NCBI GenBank assembly: GCA_944383855.1
Contig: CALWRB010000053.1
Span: 1 to 64,000 of the forward strand
Direction: 5' to 3'
DNA: 64,000 nt
Source of the DNA: an uncultured Lachnospiraceae bacterium
Lineage (GTDB): Bacteria; Bacillota; Clostridia; Lachnospirales; Anaerotignaceae
Under the pieces are notes generated by a model. That model ran no database searches. It had not been told where the DNA came from and was given only the letters and a program-made list of their open reading frames with translations. Both the position numbers and the translations under genes were made by a program. Of this stretch, positions 7,347 to 16,624 are shown piece after piece. The first letter of the stretch is position 1. Every line of letters begins with the position of its first letter.

Positions 7347-9785
7347 TTGGCACAGTATGCGAAAGTGATTTTAGATATTCCGCATAGCGCGTTAGATCGG
7401 ATCTTCGATTACTGTATTCCGCAATGTTTTTTGAATAGGATTCAAACGGGTGTGCGCGTTGTTGTACCGTTTGGCAGAAGAAATCAAAAAACGGAGGGAT
7501 ATGTGATATCGGTTAGCGACGAAACAGAGGTACCGCAGGATAAGCTGAAAAACATTTTGCAGCTTTTGGACGACGGTGTGCCGATTTTTACCGCGCCTAT
7601 GATGCAGTTAGCCTTTTGGATAAAAGATACCTATTTTTGCACACTAAGTCAGGCGTTACAAACTGTGATGCCGCCGGGAATACGAACCAAACAGGAGCGT
7701 TATCTGCATTTGCGGGAGGTAGAGCAGGAGCAGCAGCTTACACCGCTTCAGGAGCAGATCATTTCCGCTTTGCGTTTGCATGGCGGCAGTATGCGATTAA
7801 AAGAGGTACAGCTTCTTTTTCCGCAGGCGGAGCAGGAAATCCGTAATTTACAAAAGAAACGCATTTTGCAGATAGACAGCCAGATTTTTTACCATACCCA
7901 TCAAAAAGAAAGATCCGTGTATTTTTTGCAAAAAGAACATCCGCTGTTGCAGCAGGCAGTGCAAAAAGCGCAAAAGGATTCCAGACTGGAAGGGCAAAGA
8001 AAGATTTTTGCCGCCTTGGAGAAGGAAACAGAATTGACAGAGGAGCAATGTAAAAGCATTGGTATCTCACCTTCCGCAATTCGGACTCTGATGAAAAAGG
8101 GAATCTTGCTGTGCAGAAAAGAGCAGATGTATAGAACGGTCGCTGATTGGGAAACAGTGGAGAGAAGCGAACCGTTTTTGCCTACGGAAGAACAACGGGC
8201 GGCAATGGAGCAGATCCTTGCAGAATGCGCAAAGCCGAACCCAAGACCGATCTTGCTGCACGGTGTTACCGGCAGCGGAAAGACAGAGATTTATTTACAG
8301 TTGATCGCAAAGACATTGCAGGAAGGAAAACAGGCGATCGTTTTGGTGCCGGAGATTTCGCTGACACCGCAGATCTTGAAACGTTTTCTTTCGCGTTTTG
8401 GACAGAGGGTTTCTGTGACGCACAGCAGACTTTCGGTTGGCGAAAGACTGGACCAGTGGAGAAAGGCAGCAGCGGGAGAGATTTCTGTGATGATCGGACC
8501 GAGATCAGCACTGTTCATGCCATTTCAAAATCTTGGCATGATTATTGTAGATGAGGTGCATGAAAATGGATATCGTTCCGATACCACACCCAGAATAGAC
8601 GCAAGAAAAGCCGCTGTCGCGTTGGCGCATATCACAGGCGCTGTACTATTGATGGGAAGCGCAACGCCGCCGGTTTCTCTGTATTATCACGCCATGGAGA
8701 GGAAGTATCTTCTGGTGCGTTTGTTAGAGCGCGTACAGGGGAGAAAATTACCGGAAGTGGTGATTGCCGATATGCGTTTGGAACTGGAAGCAGGAAATCG
8801 CTCTGTCTTTAGCCGGGGATTGGAGGCGGCAATTCGTGAAAATCTTGAGAAGAAACAGCAAACCATGCTTTTGCTGAACCGCAGGGGATATGCGACATTT
8901 GTTTCCTGCAGGAGTTGTGGGCATGTGATGACTTGCCCGGATTGCAACCTATCCTATACATATCATGTAGGAAAGGAGAAGCTGGTTTGTCACTACTGTG
9001 GTCGAGAAGAAGCACTTCCGAGGACTTGCCCGAACTGTGGTTCAAAATATATCAAATATTTTGGAACAGGAACGCAAAAAATAGAAGCAGCGGCAAAAAA
9101 AATGTTTCCAAACGCTGTGATACTGCGTATGGATTCCGATACGACAAGCAGAAAAGGAAGTCATGAAAAAATATTAGCCGCATTTGAGCAAAAAAAAGCA
9201 GATATTTTGATCGGAACACAGATGATCGCAAAAGGGCATGACTTTGGCAACGTCACATTGGTAGGTATCTTAGCGGCAGAAAGCGCTCTGTATCAAAACA
9301 GCTATGCCGCGGCAGAGCAGGCATTTCAGTTGATGACACAGGCTGCGGGACGTGCCGGGCGGGATCAGACGGAAGGAAGAGTCTATATCCAAACCTACCA
9401 ACCGGAGCACCCTGTGATACAAATGGCACAAAAGCAGGATTATACTGCATTTTACGAGATGGAAATTGCTTTTCGCCGCTTGATGGAATACCCGCCGTTT
9501 ACGAAAATATATGCGATCATTTTCAGCGGGAAGGAAGAAAAAGCTGTCTGTGATGCGGCAGATGCCTGCGCAAATCAGTTGAAAATGTCTTTGCCGGAAG
9601 GGATCCTGTTTGGTCCTTCCGCTTTGGGAAGCGGAAAACGAAAGGGAGAATATCGCATGCATTTGCTTTTGCGCGGTAAGGAGGAAGAAAAATTGTCATC
9701 TGCCGTGCAGGAGGCGGTAAAGAAAGTGATGGCGGAGTATGAGGAAAATGTGTATTTTACGATATTGCCGGATCAGGAGCTTTAA
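7347..9785 (+). CDS. priA: Primosomal protein N' (replication restart helicase PriA)
   Basis: An 812-residue superfamily 2 helicase. The N-terminal 3'-DNA-binding domain starts AKVILDIPHSALDRIFDY. Walker A is GVTGSGKTEIY, the DExH box reads VDEVHE, and the zinc-binding insert has the pairs CRSCG, CPDCN, CHYCG and CPNCG. Motifs QMIAKGHDFGNVTLVG and QAAGRAGR complete the core. It reloads the replisome at stalled forks. TTG 7347 is chosen because AGAGGTGG lies just upstream and the family N-terminus begins there; GTG 7338 is possible, and the open frame reaches 7233 without a good site. coaBC, often between rpoZ and priA, is absent. Confidence 0.93.
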   Translation: MAQYAKVILDIPHSALDRIFDYCIPQCFLNRIQTGVRVVVPFGRRNQKTEGYVISVSDETEVPQDKLKNILQLLDDGVPIFTAPMMQLAFWIKDTYFCTLSQALQTVMPPGIRTKQERYLHLREVEQEQQLTPLQEQIISALRLHGGSMRLKEVQLLFPQAEQEIRNLQKKRILQIDSQIFYHTHQKERSVYFLQKEHPLLQQAVQKAQKDSRLEGQRKIFAALEKETELTEEQCKSIGISPSAIRTLMKKGILLCRKEQMYRTVADWETVERSEPFLPTEEQRAAMEQILAECAKPNPRPILLHGVTGSGKTEIYLQLIAKTLQEGKQAIVLVPEISLTPQILKRFLSRFGQRVSVTHSRLSVGERLDQWRKAAAGEISVMIGPRSALFMPFQNLGMIIVDEVHENGYRSDTTPRIDARKAAVALAHITGAVLLMGSATPPVSLYYHAMERKYLLVRLLERVQGRKLPEVVIADMRLELEAGNRSVFSRGLEAAIRENLEKKQQTMLLLNRRGYATFVSCRSCGHVMTCPDCNLSYTYHVGKEKLVCHYCGREEALPRTCPNCGSKYIKYFGTGTQKIEAAAKKMFPNAVILRMDSDTTSRKGSHEKILAAFEQKKADILIGTQMIAKGHDFGNVTLVGILAAESALYQNSYAAAEQAFQLMTQAAGRAGRDQTEGRVYIQTYQPEHPVIQMAQKQDYTAFYEMEIAFRRLMEYPPFTKIYAIIFSGKEEKAVCDAADACANQLKMSLPEGILFGPSALGSGKRKGEYRMHLLLRGKEEEKLSSAVQEAVKKVMAEYEENVYFTILPDQEL

Positions 9786-9958
9786 AAGAAGCAGAGGGAA
9801 AGCTGATAACGCAGTTGTTTCTGCCATAGATTTATGGTATGATAACCGCAAGCAGAATTTTTGCCGCACAAAAAGAATTTGGTTTTTGCTGCGACTGCTC
9901 GAAGCTTTTGGGGTAAATATACGGCAGATGTTTTGTCATTAGATACAGGAGGCTAATT

Positions 9959-10435
9959 ATGGCAAAAAGAAATATCAGAACTAATTCAGACGAAATATTG
10001 AGAAAAACCTGCAAACCTGTCAAAGAGATCACACCGAATATTTTGACCTTGTTAGACGATATGGCAGAAACGATGTATCGGGCAAACGGTGTTGGATTGG
10101 CAGCGCCGCAGGTGGGTATATTAAAGCGTATCGTAGTTATTGATATTGGAGAAGGACTGGTCGAAATGATCAATCCGGTTATTTTGGAAACGGAAGGAAC
10201 ACAAACAGGAGAGGAAGGCTGCCTGAGTATTCCCGGTGCGACAGCGGTCGTAACGCGGCCTAACTATGTGAAGGCGCAGGCGACGGATCGCGACGGCAAT
10301 TTATTTGTAATCGAAGGAGAAGAACTGATGGCGCGTGCGATTTGTCATGAGTTGGATCATTTGGACGGTGTGCTGTATACAGATAAAGCACAGCCGGGTA
10401 CATTTCGTGAAAACGGAATGATGGAAGCAGAGTAA
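9959..10435 (+). CDS. def: Peptide deformylase
   Basis: A 158-residue metalloenzyme with all three motifs: GVGLAAPQVG, EEGCLSIPG (Cys metal ligand) and HELDHLDG (HExxH). It removes the N-formyl group from nascent proteins. AGGAGG sits seven bases before ATG 9959. It is followed directly by fmt, which adds the formyl group to initiator tRNA; def-fmt pairing is widespread. Confidence 0.96.
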   Translation: MAKRNIRTNSDEILRKTCKPVKEITPNILTLLDDMAETMYRANGVGLAAPQVGILKRIVVIDIGEGLVEMINPVILETEGTQTGEEGCLSIPGATAVVTRPNYVKAQATDRDGNLFVIEGEELMARAICHELDHLDGVLYTDKAQPGTFRENGMMEAE

Positions 10436-10460
10436 ACACAGAGAGAAAGGAGATGTGCAG

Positions 10461-11390
10461 ATGCGTGTGGTTTTTATGGGAACGCCGGAGTTTGCGGTAC
10501 CCACATTGGAAGCGCTGTTAGATGCACATGAAGTAGTGGCTGTCGTATCACAGCCGGATAAACCGAAAGGCAGAGGGAAAAAAATGCTGCCGCCTGCTGT
10601 AAAAGAATGTGCGCAAAAACATGGAATCACTGTTTTGCAGCCGGAAAAAGTGAAAGATCCTGCCTTTATAGAGCAGCTGGCATCGTACGCGCCGGAATTG
10701 ATCGTTGTGGTCGCATTTGGTCAGATCTTGCCGATAGAAATTTTACAGATGCCGCAATACGGCTGTGTTAATGTGCATGGTTCTCTCTTGCCTGAGTATA
10801 GAGGTGCCGCACCGATGCAATGGTCTGTAATTGACGGCAAAAGTGTGACCGGCATTACTACGATGTATATGGCAAAAGGGCTGGACAGCGGAGATATGCT
10901 GCTGAAAAAAGAAGTGCCGATTTTAGCGGAAGATACCTACGGGTCGTTATATGAAAAAATGAGCCATGTCGGTGCAGAGCTTTTGATAGAAACAGTTCAG
11001 GGATTGCAAAACGGCAGCATTACGCCGATCCCGCAGGATCATACTGCCGCAACCTATGCACCCATGATCACAAAAGAAACCGGGCATATTTCCTGGGAAA
11101 AATCAGCACAGGAGATCGTGAATCTGATTCGTGGTCTTTCTCCTGCGCCGGGAGCTTATACCACTTACGAGGGAGAAACTTGGAAAATTTGGTCCGCTCG
11201 TAAAACGGATTTTACCGCGGAAGATGCCGCTTGCGGCGAGATCGTGGATTGTGGCAAAAAAGGAATTGCCGTGCGGGCGGCGGACGGCTGTGTATTGATC
11301 GAGCAGATGCAGGCAGGCAGCGGGAAGCGTATGGCTGCCGATGCATATCTGCGGGGGCATGAAGTAAAGAAAGGTGTTCTTTTGCAGTAA
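10461..11390 (+). CDS. fmt: Methionyl-tRNA formyltransferase
   Basis: A 309-residue enzyme with VFMGTPEFAVP at the start, the folate-site motif HGSLLPEYRGAAPMQWSVI and a C-terminal tRNA-binding domain from about residue 205. It formylates Met-tRNAfMet using 10-formyl-THF. ATG 10461 follows AAAGGAG at good spacing and gives the family start MRVVFMG; a GTG six bases upstream is less likely. Confidence 0.96.
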   Translation: MRVVFMGTPEFAVPTLEALLDAHEVVAVVSQPDKPKGRGKKMLPPAVKECAQKHGITVLQPEKVKDPAFIEQLASYAPELIVVVAFGQILPIEILQMPQYGCVNVHGSLLPEYRGAAPMQWSVIDGKSVTGITTMYMAKGLDSGDMLLKKEVPILAEDTYGSLYEKMSHVGAELLIETVQGLQNGSITPIPQDHTAATYAPMITKETGHISWEKSAQEIVNLIRGLSPAPGAYTTYEGETWKIWSARKTDFTAEDAACGEIVDCGKKGIAVRAADGCVLIEQMQAGSGKRMAADAYLRGHEVKKGVLLQ

Positions 11391-11430
11391 GGATTCAAAA
11401 AAATCGATGATTTGATAGGAGGACACAAAT

Positions 11431-12108
11431 ATGGAATTTGTACTATTATTGATCGCGATCGCGTTTACTTTGGTGGCGCAAACGAAAATACAATCAACTT
11501 ACCACCGTTATTCTCAAGTACGGAACCGTCATGGATTTACCGGAGAACAAGTCGCACAGCAGATGCTGATGAATGCGGGGATCTATGACGTCAGAGTGGA
11601 GCGGATCGGCGGGAATCTGACCGATCACTATGATCCAAGAAACAAGGTGCTTCGTCTTTCTTCGGGTGTATATGACAGCACATCAGTCGCTGCACTTGGG
11701 ATTGCGGCGCATGAAACAGGTCATGCGATACAGCACGATGTGGGATATCTTCCGTTGGTGCTGCGCAGTATGATGGTGCCTGCTACCAATATTTGCTCCA
11801 GAATGGCGATGCCGCTGATCATCATTGGTCTTTTATTCAGCAGCCAAAGCGGAAATGCTCTGATCACAGTGGGTATCCTGTTTTTTGCCGTTGCGGTGCT
11901 GTTTTCATTTGTAACGCTTCCGGTGGAATTTAACGCTTCAAAACGTGCGTTACAGCTGTTGGAAGATTATAATTTCCTGGACGGAGAGGAAATTTACGGC
12001 GCCAAAAAGGTGCTTTCCGCCGCTGCCATGACATATGTGGCTGCCGCTGCGGTTGCCTTGGCTCAGCTTTTGCGTTTACTTGCGATTTTTGGCAGAAGAA
12101 ACGATTAA
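11431..12108 (+). CDS. yugP: Neutral zinc metallopeptidase, YugP family
   Basis: A 225-residue membrane protein. A short N-terminal hydrophobic segment is followed by STYHRYSQVRNRHGFTGEQVA, the zinc motif HETGHAIQH (HExxH) and two or three further transmembrane segments (about 112-165 and 195-215). YugP-like proteins are uncharacterised membrane metalloproteases. AGGAGG lies before ATG 11431. It follows fmt by 40 bp and is likely part of the same transcript, as in other Clostridia where yugP sits beside def-fmt. Confidence 0.88.
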   Translation: MEFVLLLIAIAFTLVAQTKIQSTYHRYSQVRNRHGFTGEQVAQQMLMNAGIYDVRVERIGGNLTDHYDPRNKVLRLSSGVYDSTSVAALGIAAHETGHAIQHDVGYLPLVLRSMMVPATNICSRMAMPLIIIGLLFSSQSGNALITVGILFFAVAVLFSFVTLPVEFNASKRALQLLEDYNFLDGEEIYGAKKVLSAAAMTYVAAAAVALAQLLRLLAIFGRRND

Positions 12109-12146
12109 AGCGGGATTTGTGTTGCGAAACAAAAGGGGAAAATAAT

Positions 12147-12539
12147 ATGGGATTATTTTTATTATGTCCGAAATGCGGTAGATTGGCGATTGCGGCAGTT
12201 AGTCCGAATTGCAGCTACTGCGGTACGCATTTTGTTTCTTTCGAGAGCAAAGTGGCAGAAGAACTGCCGCATACGATGGATACCATGGCGCAAAATCAGA
12301 TCAGATTCGAGTACCAGCCGATGGCAAAATACGATCAGGGCGCATGGGATCATAGAGAACGTATGAATTATTCTCAATATGTGATCGGCAATGGTCGTAT
12401 TCCCAGAGGATTTGACTGGAGCTATGACAAAAAAGCGGAGGTCAGACAATGCCCTCATTGCAAAAGCTATTTTACGAAAAAAGAAAAGACGGACGGTGTG
12501 GAAAAGTGGCATTGTTTCCAGTGTGAAACGGATTTTTGA
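12147..12539 (+). CDS. Zinc-ribbon protein of unknown function
   Basis: A 130-residue soluble protein with an N-terminal CPKCG...CSYCG ribbon and a C-terminal CPHC...CFQC ribbon (CxxC pairs about 20 residues apart), suggesting two structural zinc sites. The middle is rich in aromatic and charged residues. ATG 12147 follows AAAGGGG; an in-frame ATG at 12117 lacks a site. No specific family was recognised. It is the last gene before a strong terminator at 12589. Confidence 0.65.
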   Translation: MGLFLLCPKCGRLAIAAVSPNCSYCGTHFVSFESKVAEELPHTMDTMAQNQIRFEYQPMAKYDQGAWDHRERMNYSQYVIGNGRIPRGFDWSYDKKAEVRQCPHCKSYFTKKEKTDGVEKWHCFQCETDF

Positions 12540-12588
12540 ATGCTGTCCGTTGTAGAAAGAACGGAAAAGAAGGAAAAGACCTGTTTGG

Positions 12589-12612
12589 AAAGACCCAAAT
12601 GGGTCTTTTTTT
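12589..12612 (+). terminator. Intrinsic terminator closing the yicC-fmt-yugP cluster
   Basis: AAAGACCC (12589-12596), loop AAAT, GGGTCTTT (12601-12608), then T residues. Confidence 0.85.
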
Positions 12613-12695
12613 ATGCAGTTTTGTGTGCGACGGTTTTGCTTTGCGCATATAGCATTATCAAAACTTGCGGTGGTAAAAATACGGCACTTAAAAAT

Positions 12696-12753
12696 ACTTT
12701 CGACTGCTGTTTTATCAAATCAGCCGCTTCGGTTGATAAAACGGAGCGAAAGT
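12696..12753. other. Large interrupted hairpin upstream of the XRE regulator
   Basis: GTTTTATCAA (12709-12718) pairs perfectly with TTGATAAAAC (12733-12742), and outside it ACTTTCG (12696-12702) pairs with CGAAAGT (12747-12753). The loop holds a mini-stem CCG/CGG. The other sequence between the terminator at 12612 and the regulator at 12865 shows nothing gene-like. It could be an RNA structure or a paired operator. Confidence 0.45.
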
Positions 12754-12864
12754 CAATTTTTATCGGAATAAATATGACAGACATTCCCTTGTGAGGCAAA
12801 ATCAGCTTTGATATGATAGTATCAGGAAAGGTGATGCAAAATAAAGCACAAGGAGGTTGAAACT

Positions 12865-13935
12865 ATGCCATTGGGAAAAGTGATTCGAAAGTACAGAAAG
12901 GTGCAACATCTCACACAAGAGGAGGTGGCAGAGCGTCTTGGCGTAACGGCTTCTGCGGTCAATAAATGGGAAAATGAAATTTCGTATCCGGATATTACAC
13001 TTTTGGCACCTATTGCCAGGTTATTTGGGATCTCGTTAAATACATTATTATCCTTTCAAGAAGAATTGACGGCTGCAGAGATCGAGCTGATCTTGCGGGA
13101 AGCGAATGAAAAAATAAAAACGATCGCTTATGACGAAGCTTTTCAGTGGGGAAAGAAAAAGCTGGAAGAATATCCGAATTGTGAGCAATTATTGCTGCAG
13201 ATGGCGATGATTCTGGAGTCGGGGCTTATTTTGCAAGACATACCGAAGGAAAAAACGACGGAATATGAAGATTACTTTTGTTCCTTGTATCTTCGGGCAT
13301 TGAACAGTGGGGAAACACCGAGCCGCGTACAGGCGGCGGATCGTTTGGTATCGCATTACATGAAGAAAAAGCAGTACGAAAAGGCAGAAAAATATCTGGA
13401 ATATTTTTCGATTCAAAATCCGGAAAGAAAAAGAAAACAAGCGGAGATTTATGCCAAAATGGGGAGAACAGAAGAAGCCTACCAAGCTTATGAGGAACTG
13501 CTGTTTTCTGACTATCAAAGAGTCAGCTTGGAGCTAAACGGAATCTATATGCTTGCATTGCAGGAAAATAACAAGAAAAAAGCACGCGAAATGGTGGAAA
13601 AACAAAAACAAATGGCAATATGTTTTGAAATGGGGGAATATTATGAATATTCCTGCGAACTTGATTTTGCGACAGTAGAAAAAGACGCTGACCGTGTGAT
13701 CGCAGCAATGGAAAAAATGCTTTCCTGCGTGGAAAGGATCGGGGAATTTAAAAAATCCAAACTATATGAACATATGAATTTTCGTCAGACGGAGGAGAAT
13801 TTTGCGGCGGAGCTGAAAGAAAATCTTTTGCAATGTTTTCGCGATGATGAAAGCTATGGATTTTTAAAACATGATGACAGGTGGATAAAATTGACCGAGC
13901 AAAAGGAAGAAAACAAGACGGATATTCTATCATAG
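12865..13935 (+). CDS. XRE-family transcriptional regulator with TPR-like C-terminus
   Basis: A 356-residue protein. Residues 5-60 are a Cro/C1-type helix-turn-helix (LTQEEVAERLGVTASAVNKWE). The rest is helical and rich in K, E, Y and L (for example KAEKYLEYF, GRTEEAYQAYEELL), resembling tetratricopeptide repeats that in related regulators sense peptides or partner proteins. AAGGAGG lies before ATG 12865. A gene-specific terminator follows at 13973, so it is probably monocistronic. Targets are unknown; the neighbour downstream is spoVA. Confidence 0.85.
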   Translation: MPLGKVIRKYRKVQHLTQEEVAERLGVTASAVNKWENEISYPDITLLAPIARLFGISLNTLLSFQEELTAAEIELILREANEKIKTIAYDEAFQWGKKKLEEYPNCEQLLLQMAMILESGLILQDIPKEKTTEYEDYFCSLYLRALNSGETPSRVQAADRLVSHYMKKKQYEKAEKYLEYFSIQNPERKRKQAEIYAKMGRTEEAYQAYEELLFSDYQRVSLELNGIYMLALQENNKKKAREMVEKQKQMAICFEMGEYYEYSCELDFATVEKDADRVIAAMEKMLSCVERIGEFKKSKLYEHMNFRQTEENFAAELKENLLQCFRDDESYGFLKHDDRWIKLTEQKEENKTDILS

Positions 13936-13972
13936 AGAAAAAAGGATCGGACTTTCCGATAAATGAATGTAT

Positions 13973-14009
13973 GACCTGCTTTTGTATTGCTGCAAAGGCG
14001 GGTCTTTTT
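13973..14009 (+). terminator. Intrinsic terminator after the XRE regulator
   Basis: GACCTGCTTTTG (13973-13984) pairs along its full length, with G-T wobbles, with CAAAGGCGGGTC (13993-14004), followed by TTTTTG. Confidence 0.75.
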
Positions 14010-14039
14010 GTTTTTATATAACTCGATCGCAGATATGCT

Positions 14040-14069
14040 GCATTTTTTTCACAACAAGATGCCATACTA
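14040..14069 (+). promoter_or_regulatory. Candidate sigma-G (forespore) promoter for spoVA
   Basis: GCATT (14040-14044), exactly 18 bases, then CATACTA (14063-14069). The Bacillus sigma-G consensus is GHATR, N18, CATNHTA; only the last base of the -35 deviates. spoVA operons are known sigma-G targets, and the spoVAA start is 20 bp downstream. Confidence 0.6.
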
Positions 14070-14088
14070 CACAAAAAGGGGTGAAAAA

Positions 14089-14709
14089 ATGCAAATTTAT
14101 ATCAAACCCATGAAAAAGGCACAGATCATAGAAACAAAAAGTGTTCGTCTGCAAGATGTTGCCGATGTGTATACAGATAATGAAAAATTGGAGAGTGTAA
14201 AAAATATAGAGGTATTTCGAATATCTCAGGACAAGGAAGAAAGCTATCTTTTGACGGTTCTGGATCTGATCGAAGCTTTGCAGCGACATTTTCCGAAAGC
14301 AGAGATCTGCAATCTGGGGGAAACGGATATTTTATTGGAATATCACCCTAAGGTGCAAAAAGAACTCCCGCTGTGGCAATGGTGTAAAGTAGCATTTGTC
14401 GCGGTCGTTTTGTTTGCGGGTGCGGCAACTACGATTATGTGTTTCCATACGGATAATCAGGTGCCACTTGTCTTTCAGAATTATTATAAGATTTTTTTTG
14501 GTGAAACAGTAGAAACGCCTGCGATTTTGACGATCCCTTACAGTGTGGGTCTGACTTTGGGCATTATCCTTTTTTTCAATCATTTTTCCAAAGTACAGAT
14601 CAGCAAAGATCCTACTCCGATCGAAGTGGAAATGACGACGTATGAAAAAGAAACGGTTGACAGCATGATCGATCGTTTGGATCAGCAAAAAAGGGGGAGC
14701 GGCACATGA
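14089..14709 (+). CDS. spoVAA: Stage V sporulation protein AA
   Basis: A 206-residue protein, the same size as the Bacillus one. The first 110 residues are soluble (MQIYIKPMKKAQIIETKSVR, then DVADVY). Two membrane segments follow (about 99-120 and 152-172), and the C-terminus has DPTPIEVEM, typical of SpoVAA. SpoVA proteins form the forespore inner-membrane channel that moves Ca-dipicolinate during spore formation and germination. ATG 14089 follows AGGGGTG. It overlaps spoVAB by four bases. Confidence 0.9.
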   Translation: MQIYIKPMKKAQIIETKSVRLQDVADVYTDNEKLESVKNIEVFRISQDKEESYLLTVLDLIEALQRHFPKAEICNLGETDILLEYHPKVQKELPLWQWCKVAFVAVVLFAGAATTIMCFHTDNQVPLVFQNYYKIFFGETVETPAILTIPYSVGLTLGIILFFNHFSKVQISKDPTPIEVEMTTYEKETVDSMIDRLDQQKRGSGT

Positions 14710-15125
14710 AAGATGTGATATTGGCATTATTGGGTTTTTCCTCCGGAGTAACGGTAGCAGCCGGCACGTTTGCGTTTATTGCGGCGATCGGGATCGTGCC
14801 GCGTATGGCGCAGCGTACCCATACGAGTCAGTGGATCCGTTTTTATGACGATATTATCGTACTGGGCGGTCTGTTTGGGACAACGACAATGTACCTAAAA
14901 TACAATCTTCCGATCGGTGCCTTTTTGTCTGCTTTGTGGGGTCTTGCGGTCGGGATATTTGTCGGAGTGTTGGCAATGGCATTGGCGGAGGTGCTCAATG
15001 TAATGCCGATTTTGATGCGCAGAGGCAGGCTGAGAAAAGGCATTCCGTTTCTTGTGTTAGCGTTTGCATTGGGCAAAACTGCAGGTACACTGGTCTATTT
15101 TTTTATGCCGGGATTTTACGAATAA
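14706..15125 (+). CDS. spoVAB: Stage V sporulation protein AB
   Basis: A 139-residue integral membrane protein with about four hydrophobic segments and the conserved region SGVTVAAGTFAFIAAIGIVP followed by PRMAQRTHTSQWIRFYDD. Length and order match SpoVAB. ATG 14706 overlaps the spoVAA stop, indicating translational coupling. It belongs to the spore dipicolinate channel operon. Confidence 0.9.
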   Translation: MKDVILALLGFSSGVTVAAGTFAFIAAIGIVPRMAQRTHTSQWIRFYDDIIVLGGLFGTTTMYLKYNLPIGAFLSALWGLAVGIFVGVLAMALAEVLNVMPILMRRGRLRKGIPFLVLAFALGKTAGTLVYFFMPGFYE

Positions 15126-15141
15126 GAAAGGAAGCGAGAAT

Positions 15142-15591
15142 ATGGATACATCACAAGAAAGCAAAAAACAGTATGAAAAAATGGTGGAAACCGTTTCACC
15201 AAACAGTCCTATCTTAAAAAACTGCTTACGCGCATTTTTTTCAGGCGGAGCGATTTGTGCGTTTGGCGAGGGGCTGTATCTGTACTACAGTACATTTTCT
15301 TTTGCGGAAAAGGAGGTATCCTTACTGGTTTCGATTACTTTGATCGCAATTTCCGCTGTTTTGACCGCATTTGGAATTTATCCGAAGTTAGGAAAGCACT
15401 GTGGTGCCGGTACGATCGTTCCAATCACCGGTTTTGCCAACTCAGTAGCATCTCCTGCGATCGAGTTTAAAAAAGAGGGGATGATTCTCGGTATGGGAGC
15501 GAAAATGTTTTTAGTGGCAGGTCCTGTCATTGTTTATGGCACATTAAGTTCCGTTTTGGTGGGGATCGTCTATTATTTTTTGGGAAGGTGA
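15142..15591 (+). CDS. spoVAC: Stage V sporulation protein AC
   Basis: A 149-residue membrane protein beginning MDTSQESKKQYEKMVETVSP, with FFSGGAICAFGEGLY and the conserved GAGTIVPITGFANSVASPAIE. In Bacillus SpoVAC behaves as a mechanosensitive channel in the spore inner membrane. GAAAGGAAG lies before ATG 15142. spoVAC-AD-AE is the core set present in nearly all spore formers. Confidence 0.95.
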   Translation: MDTSQESKKQYEKMVETVSPNSPILKNCLRAFFSGGAICAFGEGLYLYYSTFSFAEKEVSLLVSITLIAISAVLTAFGIYPKLGKHCGAGTIVPITGFANSVASPAIEFKKEGMILGMGAKMFLVAGPVIVYGTLSSVLVGIVYYFLGR

Positions 15592-15595
15592 CAAA

Positions 15596-16624
15596 ATGGA
15601 AACAAAAAGAATCGGAAAACAGACCGTTCGACTGCGGGAACCGGTGGTGATCCGCGCTGCTGCCTCTACAGTGGGACCCAAAGAAGCGGAGGGACCATTG
15701 AGGAAGTATTTTGATGAAACGGTGGAAGATATTTTTTATGGCGAAACAACGTGGGAAAAAGCAGAAAGTCATTTTGTAGAAAAAAATATGCGTTTGGCGG
15801 TGCAAAAAGCGGATTTACTGATGGAAGATATGGATTATATCCTTTGCGGTGATTTGTTGAACCAATGCAGTGGTTCCATATTTGGAACCAGACAATTCAA
15901 ACGTCCGTTTTTTGGTTTGTTTGGAGCTTGTTCTACGATGGGAGAGGCAATGAGCCTTGGTGCGATGCTGATTGACGGCGGTTTTGCAAAATATGTATTA
16001 GCCGGAGCGTCCAGCCATTTTTGCTCTGCCGAAAAACAGTTCCGCGCTCCTTTGGGATTGGGGACACAACGACCGCCGACGGCTTCATGGACAGTGACCG
16101 GAGATGGGGCAGTGGTGTTAGGCAAAGGCGGATATGGTCCGGTGATCACGGAAATTACGACAGGAAAAACGGTAGATATGGGCATTACCGATGCGAATAA
16201 TATGGGTGCCGCGATGGCACCTGCCGCAGCGGATCTCATTTTAGCGCATTTTTTAGATACTGGGAGAAGTTGTGCGGATTATGATGCGATCGTGAGTGGA
16301 GATTTAGGGTGGTATGGACGAGATCTGGTCGTGGAATTACTCGAAAAAGAAGGCTGCCATTTAGATGAACGCTATACTGACTGCGGGATACAGATATTCA
16401 ATCAGCGCCTGCAGGACACACATGCGGGCGGAAGCGGCTGTGCTTGTTCGGCAGTCACATTTTGCGGGTATTACTATAAGATGCTGATGGAACGGAAGAT
16501 CAGACGTATGTTGTTTTTGCCCACGGGAGCGCTGATGAGTCAGACCAGTGCTCAGCAGGGGGAAAGCATACCGGGCATAGCGCACGGACTGGTGATCGAA
16601 TGCCCGCCAAAGGAGGAGAAATAA
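15596..16624 (+). CDS. spoVAD: Stage V sporulation protein AD
   Basis: A 342-residue soluble protein with a thiolase-like fold: the GACSTMGEAMSLGA segment and HAGGSGCACSAVTFCGYYY. SpoVAD binds dipicolinic acid directly. TGGGAAGGTG precedes ATG 15596, four bases after spoVAC. Its TAA shares its last base with the spoVAE ATG (TAATG), so the two are translationally coupled. Confidence 0.95.
   Translation: METKRIGKQTVRLREPVVIRAAASTVGPKEAEGPLRKYFDETVEDIFYGETTWEKAESHFVEKNMRLAVQKADLLMEDMDYILCGDLLNQCSGSIFGTRQFKRPFFGLFGACSTMGEAMSLGAMLIDGGFAKYVLAGASSHFCSAEKQFRAPLGLGTQRPPTASWTVTGDGAVVLGKGGYGPVITEITTGKTVDMGITDANNMGAAMAPAAADLILAHFLDTGRSCADYDAIVSGDLGWYGRDLVVELLEKEGCHLDERYTDCGIQIFNQRLQDTHAGGSGCACSAVTFCGYYYKMLMERKIRRMLFLPTGALMSQTSAQQGESIPGIAHGLVIECPPKEEK

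Noticed and set aside
12540-12794. 84-codon plus-strand open frame after the zinc-ribbon gene
   Set aside because: A strong intrinsic terminator (12589-12612) and the 12696-12753 hairpin lie inside it, and there is no ribosome binding site.
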